Below are positions 1 through 5,733 of a DNA stretch of 6,833 bases, one piece after another (positions within the stretch are counted from its first letter, which is position 1; every line of letters starts with the position of its first letter). The notes under the pieces were generated by a model that had not been told where the DNA came from, did not search any database, and worked only from the letters and a program-made list of their open reading frames with translations. The DNA is taken from positions 1 to 6,833 of the forward strand of contig DCHY01000042.1 of the NCBI GenBank assembly GCA_002315715.1, given 5' to 3'. The position numbers and the translations under genes were made by a program. The stretch is from Clostridiales bacterium UBA1740. Its GTDB lineage: Bacteria > Bacillota > Clostridia > Oscillospirales > CAG-272.

Positions 1-877
1 TGCCCGTCAGCATGCCTTTTTCGGGAGATACCACGTCCACGTCCTCGGGACGGATGACGACGTCGACGGTCTGATTCTTTTCAAAACCGCCGTCCACGCA
101 GGTGAATTTATGTTTGGCAAATTCGACGAGTTTGTCTTCGAGCATGGTGCCTTTCAGAATGTTCGATTCACCGATAAAGTCGGCGACGAAGGCGTTTTTC
201 GGCTCGTTGTAAATATCCGTCGGCGTGCCGATTTGCTGAATCTCTCCGTCCGCCATAACGACGACGGTATCCGACATGGAAAGGGCTTCTTCCTGGTCGT
301 GCGTGACGTAGATAAAGGTGATGCCGATTGCCTTTTGAATGCTCTTGAGTTCGTTTTGCATATCCTTGCGGAGTTTGAGGTCGAGAGCACCGAGCGGTTC
401 GTCGAGAAGGAGAACGCGGGGATGGGAGATGAGGGCGCGCGCGATAGCCACGCGCTGTTGCTGACCGCCCGACAGAGTCGAGACGCTCTTGCTTTCAAAA
501 CCGACGAGCGCCGTCATCTTGAGCATTTCGGCGACGCGGGTTTGAATCTCCGCTTCGGCGACCTTTTGAAGACGCAGGGGAAAAGCGATGTTTTCGTAAA
601 CGTTCAGATGAGGAAACAGGGCGTACTTCTGAAAGACCGTATTGACGTGTCGCTTGTAGGCGGGGACGTTGCTGATTTCCACACCGTCAAACAAAAGCTG
701 ACCTTCGTCGGCAGACTCAAAACCGCCGATGATACGAAGCGTCGTGGTCTTTCCGCATCCCGACGGACCGAGAAGTGTGATGAACTCTCCGTCACGGATG
801 TAGAGGTCAATCGCATTCAAAACGCGCTCTCCGTCAAAAGACTTGGAGATACCTTTTAACTCAATGAGTTTTGCCAT
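1..877 (-). CDS. potA: Spermidine/putrescine ABC transporter ATP-binding protein PotA, C-terminus cut by window edge
   Basis: This is the cytoplasmic ATPase that powers a polyamine-type ABC importer. The 292 visible residues begin at ATG 877. They contain Walker A GPSGCGKTT (37-45), the Q-loop glutamine in VFQKYALFPH (Q83), the signature LSGGQQQRVAIARAL (135-149), Walker B RVLLLDEP (154-161), the D-loop GALD (163-166) and the switch histidine in VTHDQEEA (H193). All catalytic residues are intact. A TOBE-type regulatory region starts after about residue 235, with VVIRPEDVDVV near 273-283. PotA proteins usually have about 350 residues, so roughly 60 or more are missing beyond base 1. AGAAAGGG lies 13 bases before the start, which is a rather long spacing. 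The permease and binding-protein genes would be expected downstream, outside the window. The family is certain. Polyamine specificity rests on overall similarity to PotA (FQKYALFPH and the C-terminal layout); a relative importing iron or another small solute is less likely. Confidence 0.9.
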   Translation of the reverse strand, partial: MAKLIELKGISKSFDGERVLNAIDLYIRDGEFITLLGPSGCGKTTTLRIIGGFESADEGQLLFDGVEISNVPAYKRHVNTVFQKYALFPHLNVYENIAFPLRLQKVAEAEIQTRVAEMLKMTALVGFESKSVSTLSGGQQQRVAIARALISHPRVLLLDEPLGALDLKLRKDMQNELKSIQKAIGITFIYVTHDQEEALSMSDTVVVMADGEIQQIGTPTDIYNEPKNAFVADFIGESNILKGTMLEDKLVEFAKHKFTCVDGGFEKNQTVDVVIRPEDVDVVSPEKGMLTG

Positions 878-925
878 AGTGAAATAAATACCCTTTCTCT
901 AAAAAAGTAAATAAAACACAAACTT

Positions 926-941
926 TCATGATTCCTCATGA
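926..941. promoter_or_regulatory. Perfect dyad at the potA transcription start (candidate operator)
   Basis: TCATGA-TTCC-TCATGA is a perfect two-arm dyad of 6 bases per arm with a 4-base centre. Each arm is itself palindromic. It begins about 9 bases after the potA -10 box, so it covers roughly positions +2 to +18 of the predicted transcript. That is a typical place for a repressor site, but no regulator is visible in the window. Confidence 0.35.
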
Positions 942-949
942 TGGATGAT

Positions 950-978
950 ATTATAGCAAAAACCTTTTGGATTTTCAA
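950..978 (-). promoter_or_regulatory. Sigma-A promoter of potA
   Basis: Read on the minus strand, the -35 box is TTGAAA (978-973), followed by a 17-base spacer and a perfect -10 box TATAAT (955-950). The -10 box is extended by an upstream TG (TGCTATAAT). Transcription should start near 943, giving a leader of about 65 bases before the ATG at 877. Confidence 0.85.
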
Positions 979-1037
979 TAGTTTTCAAAAGATTTTTTTC
1001 GAAAATAATCGCAATTAGCCGTGATAAGCCGAAAAGA

Positions 1038-1065
1038 GGCGGAATTAACCGAAATTAACTCCGCC
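1038..1065 (-). terminator. Hairpin downstream of the M50 protease gene, probable weak terminator
   Basis: On the minus strand GGCGGAGTTAA pairs with TTAATTCCGCC across a six-base loop. This gives 11 pairs including one G-U wobble. On the plus strand that position would be an A-C mismatch, so the fold favours a leftward transcript. Only TCTTTTC follows, a poor U tract, so it may act as a weak terminator or as a 3' end stabiliser for the row of genes that ends at 1104. Confidence 0.45.
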
Positions 1066-1074
1066 AAAAAACGT

Positions 1075-1113
1075 GAAATGCTCTTAAATGCTCTGAAATG
1101 CTCTTAAATCCTC
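1075..1113. repeat. Four tandem 10-base repeats at the end of the protease gene
   Basis: The units are GAAATGCTCT, TAAATGCTCT, GAAATGCTCT and TAAATCCTC. The first three differ only in the first base, so the first three units also read as one and a half copies of a 20-base repeat. The last unit is incomplete and degenerate. The boundary of units 3 and 4 forms the TAA stop of the minus-strand protease gene (1104-1106). It looks like a short slippage array; no function is apparent. Confidence 0.75.
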
Positions 1114-1724
1114 GTTTTTTCGCAAATTCGGCTGTTTTTGAGGAAAGAGAGAAACGTATAGAAAAAAACGCCGAAAACGAAGTATCCTTCGCCTCTTTCA
1201 CGAAGAAAATATAAAGAAAGGAAGAGAAAAGTCAAAATGAAGAGAAAAGAGAAGGCGCGCTTGTGGGCATAGGCAGAGGTGAATGAGACTTTTTGCGAAA
1301 GAAACGAAGAAAGAATCCTCTCGCCGTCGTAGCCTTCGACGGGGCAAAGATTAAATAGACCGGTCAAAAGCGATAGGACGGCAAAGTCGGATAGATATCC
1401 CGGGGCAAGCGGCAATAAGAAATAGGCGATAATCGCTGAAAACAGATTGAAAAGCGGTCCCATGACGGCGACGGTGCGTTCCTCTTCGTAGGATAGAGAG
1501 GGACAGTCGAGCACAAAGCCGTTGAGGCGTCTTTTGAGCCGCCCCGCTTTCTTTCCGATAAAGAAAAGCGCAAAGAGGTGACCGCTCTCGTGAATACCGA
1601 CCGTGACAAGGGACAAAATCGCCAAGGACGGGGGATAAAAACCGAAGAGCAAAAAGACGAAAAAGCAAGTCGAAAGTACCCCCACAAGCCGGTCGATTAA
1701 CGAAACGATTTGATACACAGACAC
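1104..1724 (-). CDS. M50-family intramembrane zinc metalloprotease (site-2 protease type)
   Basis: A small polytopic membrane protein of 206 residues. It carries the zinc-binding motif HESGH (45-49) within a hydrophobic stretch, and the second family motif NLCPVEGYDG (125-134), whose aspartate is the usual third zinc ligand. GPLFN (89-93) matches the conserved G-P-x-x-N segment between them. Hydrophobic segments lie near 16-44, 46-56, 87-107, 113-126, 158-173 and 179-195. No PDZ or CBS domain is present, so this is a minimal SpoIVFB-like form. Such enzymes cut substrates within the membrane; the substrate here is unknown. The start is GTG at 1724, with a strong GGGAGG six bases upstream (1731-1736). 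That ribosome site lies inside the 3' arm of a terminator-like hairpin that directly abuts the start codon. The gene is third in a leftward row after proS and the ligase-like gene, 46 bases from the latter. Confidence 0.82.
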   Translation of the reverse strand: MSVYQIVSLIDRLVGVLSTCFFVFLLFGFYPPSLAILSLVTVGIHESGHLFALFFIGKKAGRLKRRLNGFVLDCPSLSYEEERTVAVMGPLFNLFSAIIAYFLLPLAPGYLSDFAVLSLLTGLFNLCPVEGYDGERILSSFLSQKVSFTSAYAHKRAFSFLFILTFLFLSLYFLRERGEGYFVFGVFFYTFLSFLKNSRICEKTRI

Positions 1725-1765
1725 AAAAAACCTCCCACCGACACTATACGGCGAGAGGCTTTTTT
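1725..1765 (-). terminator. Terminator hairpin after the ligase-like gene, overlapping the protease ribosome site
   Basis: On the minus strand, five bases after the TGA of the ligase-like gene, an A6 tract (1765-1760) is followed by one unpaired G. A 10-pair stem comes next (1758-1749 with 1740-1731), closing an 8-base loop TATAGTGT, and the structure ends in T6 (1730-1725). Two of the ten pairs are G-U wobbles. On the plus strand these would be A-C mismatches, so the structure is fitted to leftward RNA. It has all the parts of an intrinsic terminator. GGGAGG in the 3' arm is also the only good Shine-Dalgarno for the GTG at 1724, so folding would both end transcription and hide the site. Confidence 0.75.
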
Positions 1766-1770
1766 CTATG

Positions 1771-2586
1771 TCACGAAAAGGCGTTTTTGTTATTGCGCTT
1801 GGGCAGCGTTTCGGGAAGCGTTAGTCCTGCGCGGCCGGAAAAGTCCATGATGGTTCCGCCCGGCATTTCGACGCGGAGTTTGCCGGTCTCGGCATCAATG
1901 CCGAGCAGTTTGCACTTCTTTTTTCTGCCGCCGCGCGTGTAAGTCGCGCTCAGTCCGTTCATCACGAAGCGATAGCGGTAGTCGTTTATATATTTGGAAG
2001 TGTTTTGATACTGCGCGTAGAGCGAGAAGAACTTGTCGAGGAGCGATGACGCCATCAAAAGTTCTTGCGAAGTAAAGTTGCCTTCGAAAACGCGGCGCAT
2101 CATGTCCGAGAGGCGGACGGGGAAAATCTTTTCGTCGATTTCCACCGCAAAGTGGAAAATCATATATTCGTACCCCGAGAAGCGGTCAAGACGGTTCTCA
2201 ATGTTGACCGAGCCGATTTTTTCGGTATCGGCGAAAACGTCACTCACCCAGCCGATGCCAATCGGCAACTCGGTGTAGGTTTCAAGCGTCGTCGCCAGGG
2301 CGGATGCCGACAGATGGCTCATAAAACCGGCTTGCTGCGGGAAGAAGAGCGGACGCATAATCAAAGAAAGATATACCCCGCGCGTCGGAACGTCACGTCC
2401 TTTTTTGTCCTTTTTCACCCGGCTTTCGTCGATGGGAGCAAAAATGCAGGTGCGGTCGGGCGCCCCGGATTTGGCGCGTTCTTTGGCAAGTTCGGCGACG
2501 GAGGGAAGAGAATCAAAACAGTACATCGTGATAGGCGGACCGTACTTGGATTCGACGGTCAATACTTTGCTCGGTGTCGGTTCCAT
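1771..2586 (-). CDS. Degenerate biotin-protein ligase (BirA)-like protein, probably not a standard ligase
   Basis: The 271-residue protein has the layout of the biotin/lipoate ligase fold. It has a start like the family's 'substrate entry' region (TMYCFDSLPSVAELAKERA, 20-38), the strand and helix RGVYLSLIMRP (69-79), and HLSASALATTLETYTELPIGIGWVSDVFADTEKIGS (91-126), which aligns with the KWPND region. A helix FPVRLSDMMRRVFEG (155-169) follows, and a C-terminal SH3-like barrel covers about 203-257, where LLGIDAETGKLRVEMPGG matches family spacing. The glycine-rich GRGRRG adenylate loop is absent (DESRVKKDKKGRD stands there). KWPND reads GWVSD, losing the catalytic lysine and the asparagine, and the GIGIN-like strand reads MIFHFAVEI. 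Only D116 and the K123-x-G125 remain. No N-terminal DNA-binding domain is present. ATG 2586 has GAGGAGAG just upstream, 31 bases after proS. The fold is a fairly safe call; loss of ligase activity is inferred, and the present role is unknown. Confidence 0.72.
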   Translation of the reverse strand: MEPTPSKVLTVESKYGPPITMYCFDSLPSVAELAKERAKSGAPDRTCIFAPIDESRVKKDKKGRDVPTRGVYLSLIMRPLFFPQQAGFMSHLSASALATTLETYTELPIGIGWVSDVFADTEKIGSVNIENRLDRFSGYEYMIFHFAVEIDEKIFPVRLSDMMRRVFEGNFTSQELLMASSLLDKFFSLYAQYQNTSKYINDYRYRFVMNGLSATYTRGGRKKKCKLLGIDAETGKLRVEMPGGTIMDFSGRAGLTLPETLPKRNNKNAFS

Positions 2587-2617
2587 TTTTCTCTCCTCTC
2601 ATAGACTGAAGATGGGA

Positions 2618-4057
2618 TTAGTAGGCTTTTCCCCAATAAACGAGTTTCTTGGCGGGCTTGCCGCAGCAAACGCATTTGTCGCCGACGGGTTCGGCACCGA
2701 AAGGCATACAGCGAGACGAAACGTCCGCCACTTCTTTCAGTTTGAGTTCGCACTCAAGATCGCCGCACCACATAGCGCGGATATAACCGCTCTTTTCACC
2801 GGCAATCTTGACGAGTTCGTCGAGATTTTCTGCCGTATAGGTGCGGTCTTCGCGGTTTTTGAGCGCCTTTTCGTAAAGGGCGCGTCTCAAAAGTTCAAGC
2901 TGTTCTTTTGCCGCTTGTGCAATGTTGTCGAGTTTAACGAAGGTCTTTTCGCGGTTATCGCGGCGGACGGTGACACACTGTCCTTCGGCAAGGTCGCGCG
3001 GACCGATTTCGATACGGAGGGGAACGCCCTTCATTTCATATTCCGAGAATTTCCAACCGGGCGACTGTTCGCCGTCGTCGACTTTGACGCGGATACCGGC
3101 ATCCTTCAGAGTTTGTGCCACTTTGTTCGCGGCGTCAAGGACACCTTCTTTTTGCTGCTGAATCGGGATGATAACGACCTGGATAGGAGCCACGGAGGGC
3201 GGCAAAACCAAACCGGAATCGTCGCCGTGGGTCATGATGATACCGCCGATGATACGGGTGGAAACGCCCCAAGACGTCTGATAGCAGGGTTTGAGGGTGT
3301 TGTCGCTGTCAAGATACTGAATACCGAATGCCTTGGCAAAGCCGCAACCGAAGTTGTGGGACGTACCGCCCTGAAGCGCTTTACCGTCGTGCATCAAGGC
3401 TTCTACCGTGTAGGTAGCCTCGGCGCCGGCAAACTTTTCTTTGTCGGTCTTCTGACCGCGGATAACCGGCATGCTGAGGTCGTTTTCAAAGAAATCGGCG
3501 TAAAGGTTGAGCATCTGTACCGTTCTCTCTTCGGCTTCCTCTGCCGTTCTGTGCATGGTGTGACCTTCCTGCCAAAGGAATTCGCGCGAGCGGAGGAAGG
3601 GACGGGTGGTCTTTTCCCAACGGACGACGGAGCACCACTGGTTGTATACTTTCGGCAAATCGCGGTAGGATTTGATGATGTTGGCATAGTGTTCGCAGAA
3701 GAGCGTTTCAGACGTCGGACGAACGCACAGACGTTCGGTCAGTCTTTCGTTACCGCCCATCGTGACCCAGGCAACCTCGGGGGCAAAGCCCTCCACGTGG
3801 TCTTTTTCTTTAGTCAAGAGCGACTCGGGAATGAACATCGGCATATAGACGTTTTCCACGCCGGTTTCCTTAAAACGGGTATCGAGAATCTTCTGGATGT
3901 TTTCCCAAATTGCATAGCCGTAGGGGCGGATGATCATGCATCCCTTGACGGAGGAGTAGTCGATAAGGTCGGCTTTTTTGACGATATCGGTATACCACTG
4001 GGCAAAATCTTGGTCCATCGCGGTAATTTGCTCGACAAATTTCTTTTCGTTAGCCAT
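2618..4057 (-). CDS. proS: Prolyl-tRNA synthetase, short (type 3, archaeal/eukaryotic-like) form
   Basis: This cytoplasmic class II synthetase charges tRNA-Pro with proline. The 479-residue length, the lack of an internal editing domain and the C-terminal zinc domain mark the short type found in some bacteria, archaea and eukaryotes. Landmarks are RPTSET (113-118), motif 2 RPFLRSREFLWQEGHT (152-167), TSHNFG (232-237), motif 3 GGIIMTHGDDSGLVLPP (271-287), then an anticodon-binding domain from about 290 to 400. A C-terminal zinc site has cysteines 431, 436, 462 and 465, and the chain ends in tyrosine, as is usual for this type. The start is the ATG at 4057. AAAGGA lies nine bases upstream and the protein begins MANEKKFVEQI, as relatives do. 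An in-frame ATG at 4081 has no ribosome site and would lie only about eight bases from the predicted transcription start. It is the first gene of the leftward row. Confidence 0.96.
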   Translation of the reverse strand: MANEKKFVEQITAMDQDFAQWYTDIVKKADLIDYSSVKGCMIIRPYGYAIWENIQKILDTRFKETGVENVYMPMFIPESLLTKEKDHVEGFAPEVAWVTMGGNERLTERLCVRPTSETLFCEHYANIIKSYRDLPKVYNQWCSVVRWEKTTRPFLRSREFLWQEGHTMHRTAEEAEERTVQMLNLYADFFENDLSMPVIRGQKTDKEKFAGAEATYTVEALMHDGKALQGGTSHNFGCGFAKAFGIQYLDSDNTLKPCYQTSWGVSTRIIGGIIMTHGDDSGLVLPPSVAPIQVVIIPIQQQKEGVLDAANKVAQTLKDAGIRVKVDDGEQSPGWKFSEYEMKGVPLRIEIGPRDLAEGQCVTVRRDNREKTFVKLDNIAQAAKEQLELLRRALYEKALKNREDRTYTAENLDELVKIAGEKSGYIRAMWCGDLECELKLKEVADVSSRCMPFGAEPVGDKCVCCGKPAKKLVYWGKAY

Positions 4058-4066
4058 AAAGAATAA

Positions 4067-4072
4067 TCCTTT
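4067..4072 (-). promoter_or_regulatory. Ribosome binding site that fixes the proS start
   Basis: AAAGGA on the minus strand lies nine bases before ATG 4057. It falls downstream of the alternative ATG at 4081, so it supports the shorter protein. Confidence 0.75.
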
Positions 4073-4095
4073 CGGAGTCATAAAATCAATAAAAT

Positions 4096-4124
4096 ATTAT
4101 AAATCAAACGCGGCGTTTTGTCAA
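4096..4124 (-). promoter_or_regulatory. Consensus sigma-A promoter of proS
   Basis: On the minus strand TTGACA (4124-4119), a 17-base spacer and TATAAT (4101-4096) match the consensus at all twelve positions. Transcription should start near 4089, leaving a leader of about 32 bases. That is too short for a T-box or any other large leader RNA, so strong constitutive expression is likely. Confidence 0.92.
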
Positions 4125-4186
4125 GATGCGAAGAAAAAATCGAAACGAGCAGGTTTTTGATGTGCAAAATGACGAAAAATGAATAA

Positions 4187-4210
4187 AAATATGCAAGGAC
4201 TTGCAAATTT
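4187..4210. promoter_or_regulatory. Inverted repeat over the -35 box of the aminotransferase promoter (candidate operator)
   Basis: AAATATGCAA and TTGCAAATTT face each other across GGAC, with 9 of 10 positions complementary. The right arm contains the -35 box TTGCAA (4201-4206). A third copy of the half-site, CTTGCATAT at 4263-4271, lies in the leader as an inverted match to ATATGCAAG at 4189-4197. A repressor bound here would block the promoter. No regulator gene is nearby. Confidence 0.4.
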
Positions 4211-4229
4211 TTTCGCAATATGCTATAAT
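4201..4229 (+). promoter_or_regulatory. Sigma-A promoter of the aminotransferase gene
   Basis: TTGCAA (4201-4206), a 17-base spacer and a perfect TATAAT (4224-4229) with an upstream TG (TGCTATAAT). Transcription should start near 4236, giving a leader of about 64 bases before ATG 4300. Confidence 0.85.
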
Positions 4230-4299
4230 AATCCCATAATTTTGAATTAACCGAAAGCAAAACTTGCATATCGGCAAAAAAGAAGAAAGAAACGAAAGC

Positions 4300-5571
4300 A
4301 TGCTTTACAGAGAATTATCGGCACAGGAGTTGTCTTTTATCCGTGACGGCAAACGTGCGGCATATGAAGAATACAAAAAAAGAGGATGCAAGCTCGACAT
4401 TTCGAGAGGAAAGCCGAGTGCCGACCTTCTTGACCTTTCCGAGGGACTTTTGTCTCCCATCCCCCGTATCGAATACTGCACCCCGACGGGCGAAGACTAC
4501 CGCAACTACTGCGAGCCGGACGGTATTCCAGAAATGCGCCGATTGTTCTCGGATATCTTCGAGATTCCGTACAACAACGTCATCGTCGGCGGCAACTCGT
4601 CTTTGCAGCTCATGTACGACTGCCTCTGCCGTGCGCTTCTGTTCGGTTTCGTGGATTCCAAGCGCCCGTGGGTAGAAGAGAAGAACCGCAAATGGCTTTG
4701 CATCACCCCGGGATACGACCGTCATTTTGCCATCACCGAAAAACTCGGCTTTGAACTCGTTTCCGTCCCGATGAAGGCGGACGGTCCCGATATGGATATC
4801 GTCGAAGAACTCGTCAAGGACTCTGCCGTCAAGGGCATTTGGTGCGTGCCGAAATATTCCAACCCCACCGGCAATACCTATTCCGACGAAGTCGTGCGCC
4901 GTCTTTGCCGCATGAAGACCGCCGCGCCCGATTTCCGCATCATGTGGGATAACGCCTATGCCGTCCACGATTTTGACGACGACGGCGACAAGCTTCTCAA
5001 TATCGTGCCCGAGGCGATTGCCGCCGGACATGAAAACCGCGTTTTCTGCTTCGGTTCGACCTCCAAAATCACCTATCCCGGCGGCGGTATCGCGATGATC
5101 GCGGCGAGCGAAGAAAACTTAAACTATCTGCGTCCTCTGATGCATACGCAGATCATCTGCTACGATAAACTCAACCAACTGCGCCACGTGCGTTACCTCA
5201 AAGACAAACAAAATACCGTCGCGCATATGCGCCTTTTGGGCGGCGAAATCAAGAAGAAATTCGAGACGGCAAAATCCTACTTGGCACCGCTCAAAGACCT
5301 CGGAATTTTGGAGTATACCGACCCGAAGGGCGGATACTTTATCTCGGTTGACCTTCTGCCGGGTTGCGCGAGCCGCGTCTATAACTTGGCAAAAGAAGCC
5401 GGCGTCACTCTGACGAAAGTCGGCGCGACTTTCCCCTACGGAAAGGACCCCGAGGACAAAAACCTGCGTCTTGCCGTCACCTTTACACAGGGAGACGAAC
5501 TGAAAACGGCAATGGAGATTCTCTCCTGCGTCATTTGCCTCGTCAGTGCCGAGCATTATCTTCAACAATAA
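4300..5571 (+). CDS. PLP-dependent class I/II aminotransferase (MocR-like / class Ic aspartate aminotransferase type)
   Basis: A 423-residue cytoplasmic fold-type I enzyme that moves amino groups with pyridoxal phosphate. The N-terminus YRELSAQEL and DISRGKPS (33-40) are typical of the subgroup annotated as Aminotran_MocR or class Ic aspartate aminotransferase. Landmarks are the phosphate-binding GGNSS (97-101), NPTG (188-191), WDNAYAVHD (216-224, with D217 contacting the pyridine nitrogen), the PLP lysine K256 in GSTSKITYPGGG, and the substrate carboxylate arginine R390 in LRLAVTF. All catalytic residues are present. ATG 4300 is chosen because relatives begin here; the leader is purine-rich (AAGAAGAAAG) but lacks a strong Shine-Dalgarno. 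A TTG in frame at 4264 has no support. The gene stands alone, with its own promoter and two terminators. It has no MocR-type DNA-binding domain. Aspartate/glutamate as substrates is inferred from the subgroup; other amino acids are possible. Confidence 0.9.
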   Translation: MLYRELSAQELSFIRDGKRAAYEEYKKRGCKLDISRGKPSADLLDLSEGLLSPIPRIEYCTPTGEDYRNYCEPDGIPEMRRLFSDIFEIPYNNVIVGGNSSLQLMYDCLCRALLFGFVDSKRPWVEEKNRKWLCITPGYDRHFAITEKLGFELVSVPMKADGPDMDIVEELVKDSAVKGIWCVPKYSNPTGNTYSDEVVRRLCRMKTAAPDFRIMWDNAYAVHDFDDDGDKLLNIVPEAIAAGHENRVFCFGSTSKITYPGGGIAMIAASEENLNYLRPLMHTQIICYDKLNQLRHVRYLKDKQNTVAHMRLLGGEIKKKFETAKSYLAPLKDLGILEYTDPKGGYFISVDLLPGCASRVYNLAKEAGVTLTKVGATFPYGKDPEDKNLRLAVTFTQGDELKTAMEILSCVICLVSAEHYLQQ

Positions 5572-5572
5572 G

Positions 5573-5602
5573 AAAAAGGGAGCGACCTCGCTCCCTTTTT
5601 TT
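5573..5602 (+). terminator. Rho-independent terminator of the aminotransferase gene
   Basis: AAAAAGGGAGCGA pairs perfectly with TCGCTCCCTTTTT around a tiny centre, followed by two more T. It begins just after the TAA at 5569-5571. The stem is symmetrical and could also stop leftward transcription. Confidence 0.92.
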
Positions 5603-5625
5603 GCCGCCTTTTGGCGGCTTTTTTT
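5603..5625 (+). terminator. Second tandem terminator after the aminotransferase gene
   Basis: GCCGCC-TTTT-GGCGGC is a perfect six-pair GC stem with a four-base loop followed by seven T. It directly abuts the first terminator and backs it up on the plus strand. Confidence 0.85.
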
Positions 5626-5671
5626 GCGGTCAAATCTCGAAAATGACGAGTATTATTGACACATTCAAGAG

Positions 5672-5705
5672 AAAAAACGGGGCTCGGCATGTATGCCGAA
5701 CCCCG
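5672..5705 (-). terminator. Terminator of the BspA-like gene
   Basis: On the minus strand CGGGGTTCGGCAT (5705-5693) pairs with ATGCCGAGCCCCG (5690-5678), followed by T6. One pair is a U-G wobble on the minus strand, which would be a mismatch on the plus strand, so it serves the leftward gene ending at 5734. Confidence 0.9.
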
Positions 5706-5733
5706 CGCGGAATAAGTTTGATTGTTGCGTTGA

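Noticed and set aside
110..859. A 249-codon plus-strand open frame opposite potA
   Set aside because: It mirrors the intact ABC ATPase on the minus strand and has no recognisable domain or ribosome site.
2405..4066. A 553-codon open frame on the plus strand opposite proS and part of the ligase-like gene
   Set aside because: It is antisense to a clearly recognised synthetase with all motifs in place. Its translation shows no family motif, only the Phe/Val/Asp-rich bias that comes from reading a coding strand backwards.
4058..4095. T-box or other leader riboswitch before proS
   Set aside because: The predicted leader is only about 32 bases, with no room for a specifier stem or antiterminator.
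4244..4256. GAATTAACCGAAA shared with 1042-1054
   Set aside because: A single shared 13-base word in AT-rich intergenic DNA is within chance for a window this size, and the flanks do not match.
4078..4301. Small minus-strand open frames of 63-65 codons in the divergent region
   Set aside because: They cross both promoters, lack ribosome sites and read as low-complexity AT-rich translation.
4315..5031. A 238-codon minus-strand open frame opposite the aminotransferase
   Set aside because: The plus-strand aminotransferase has a promoter, terminators and every catalytic residue; the antisense frame has none of these.
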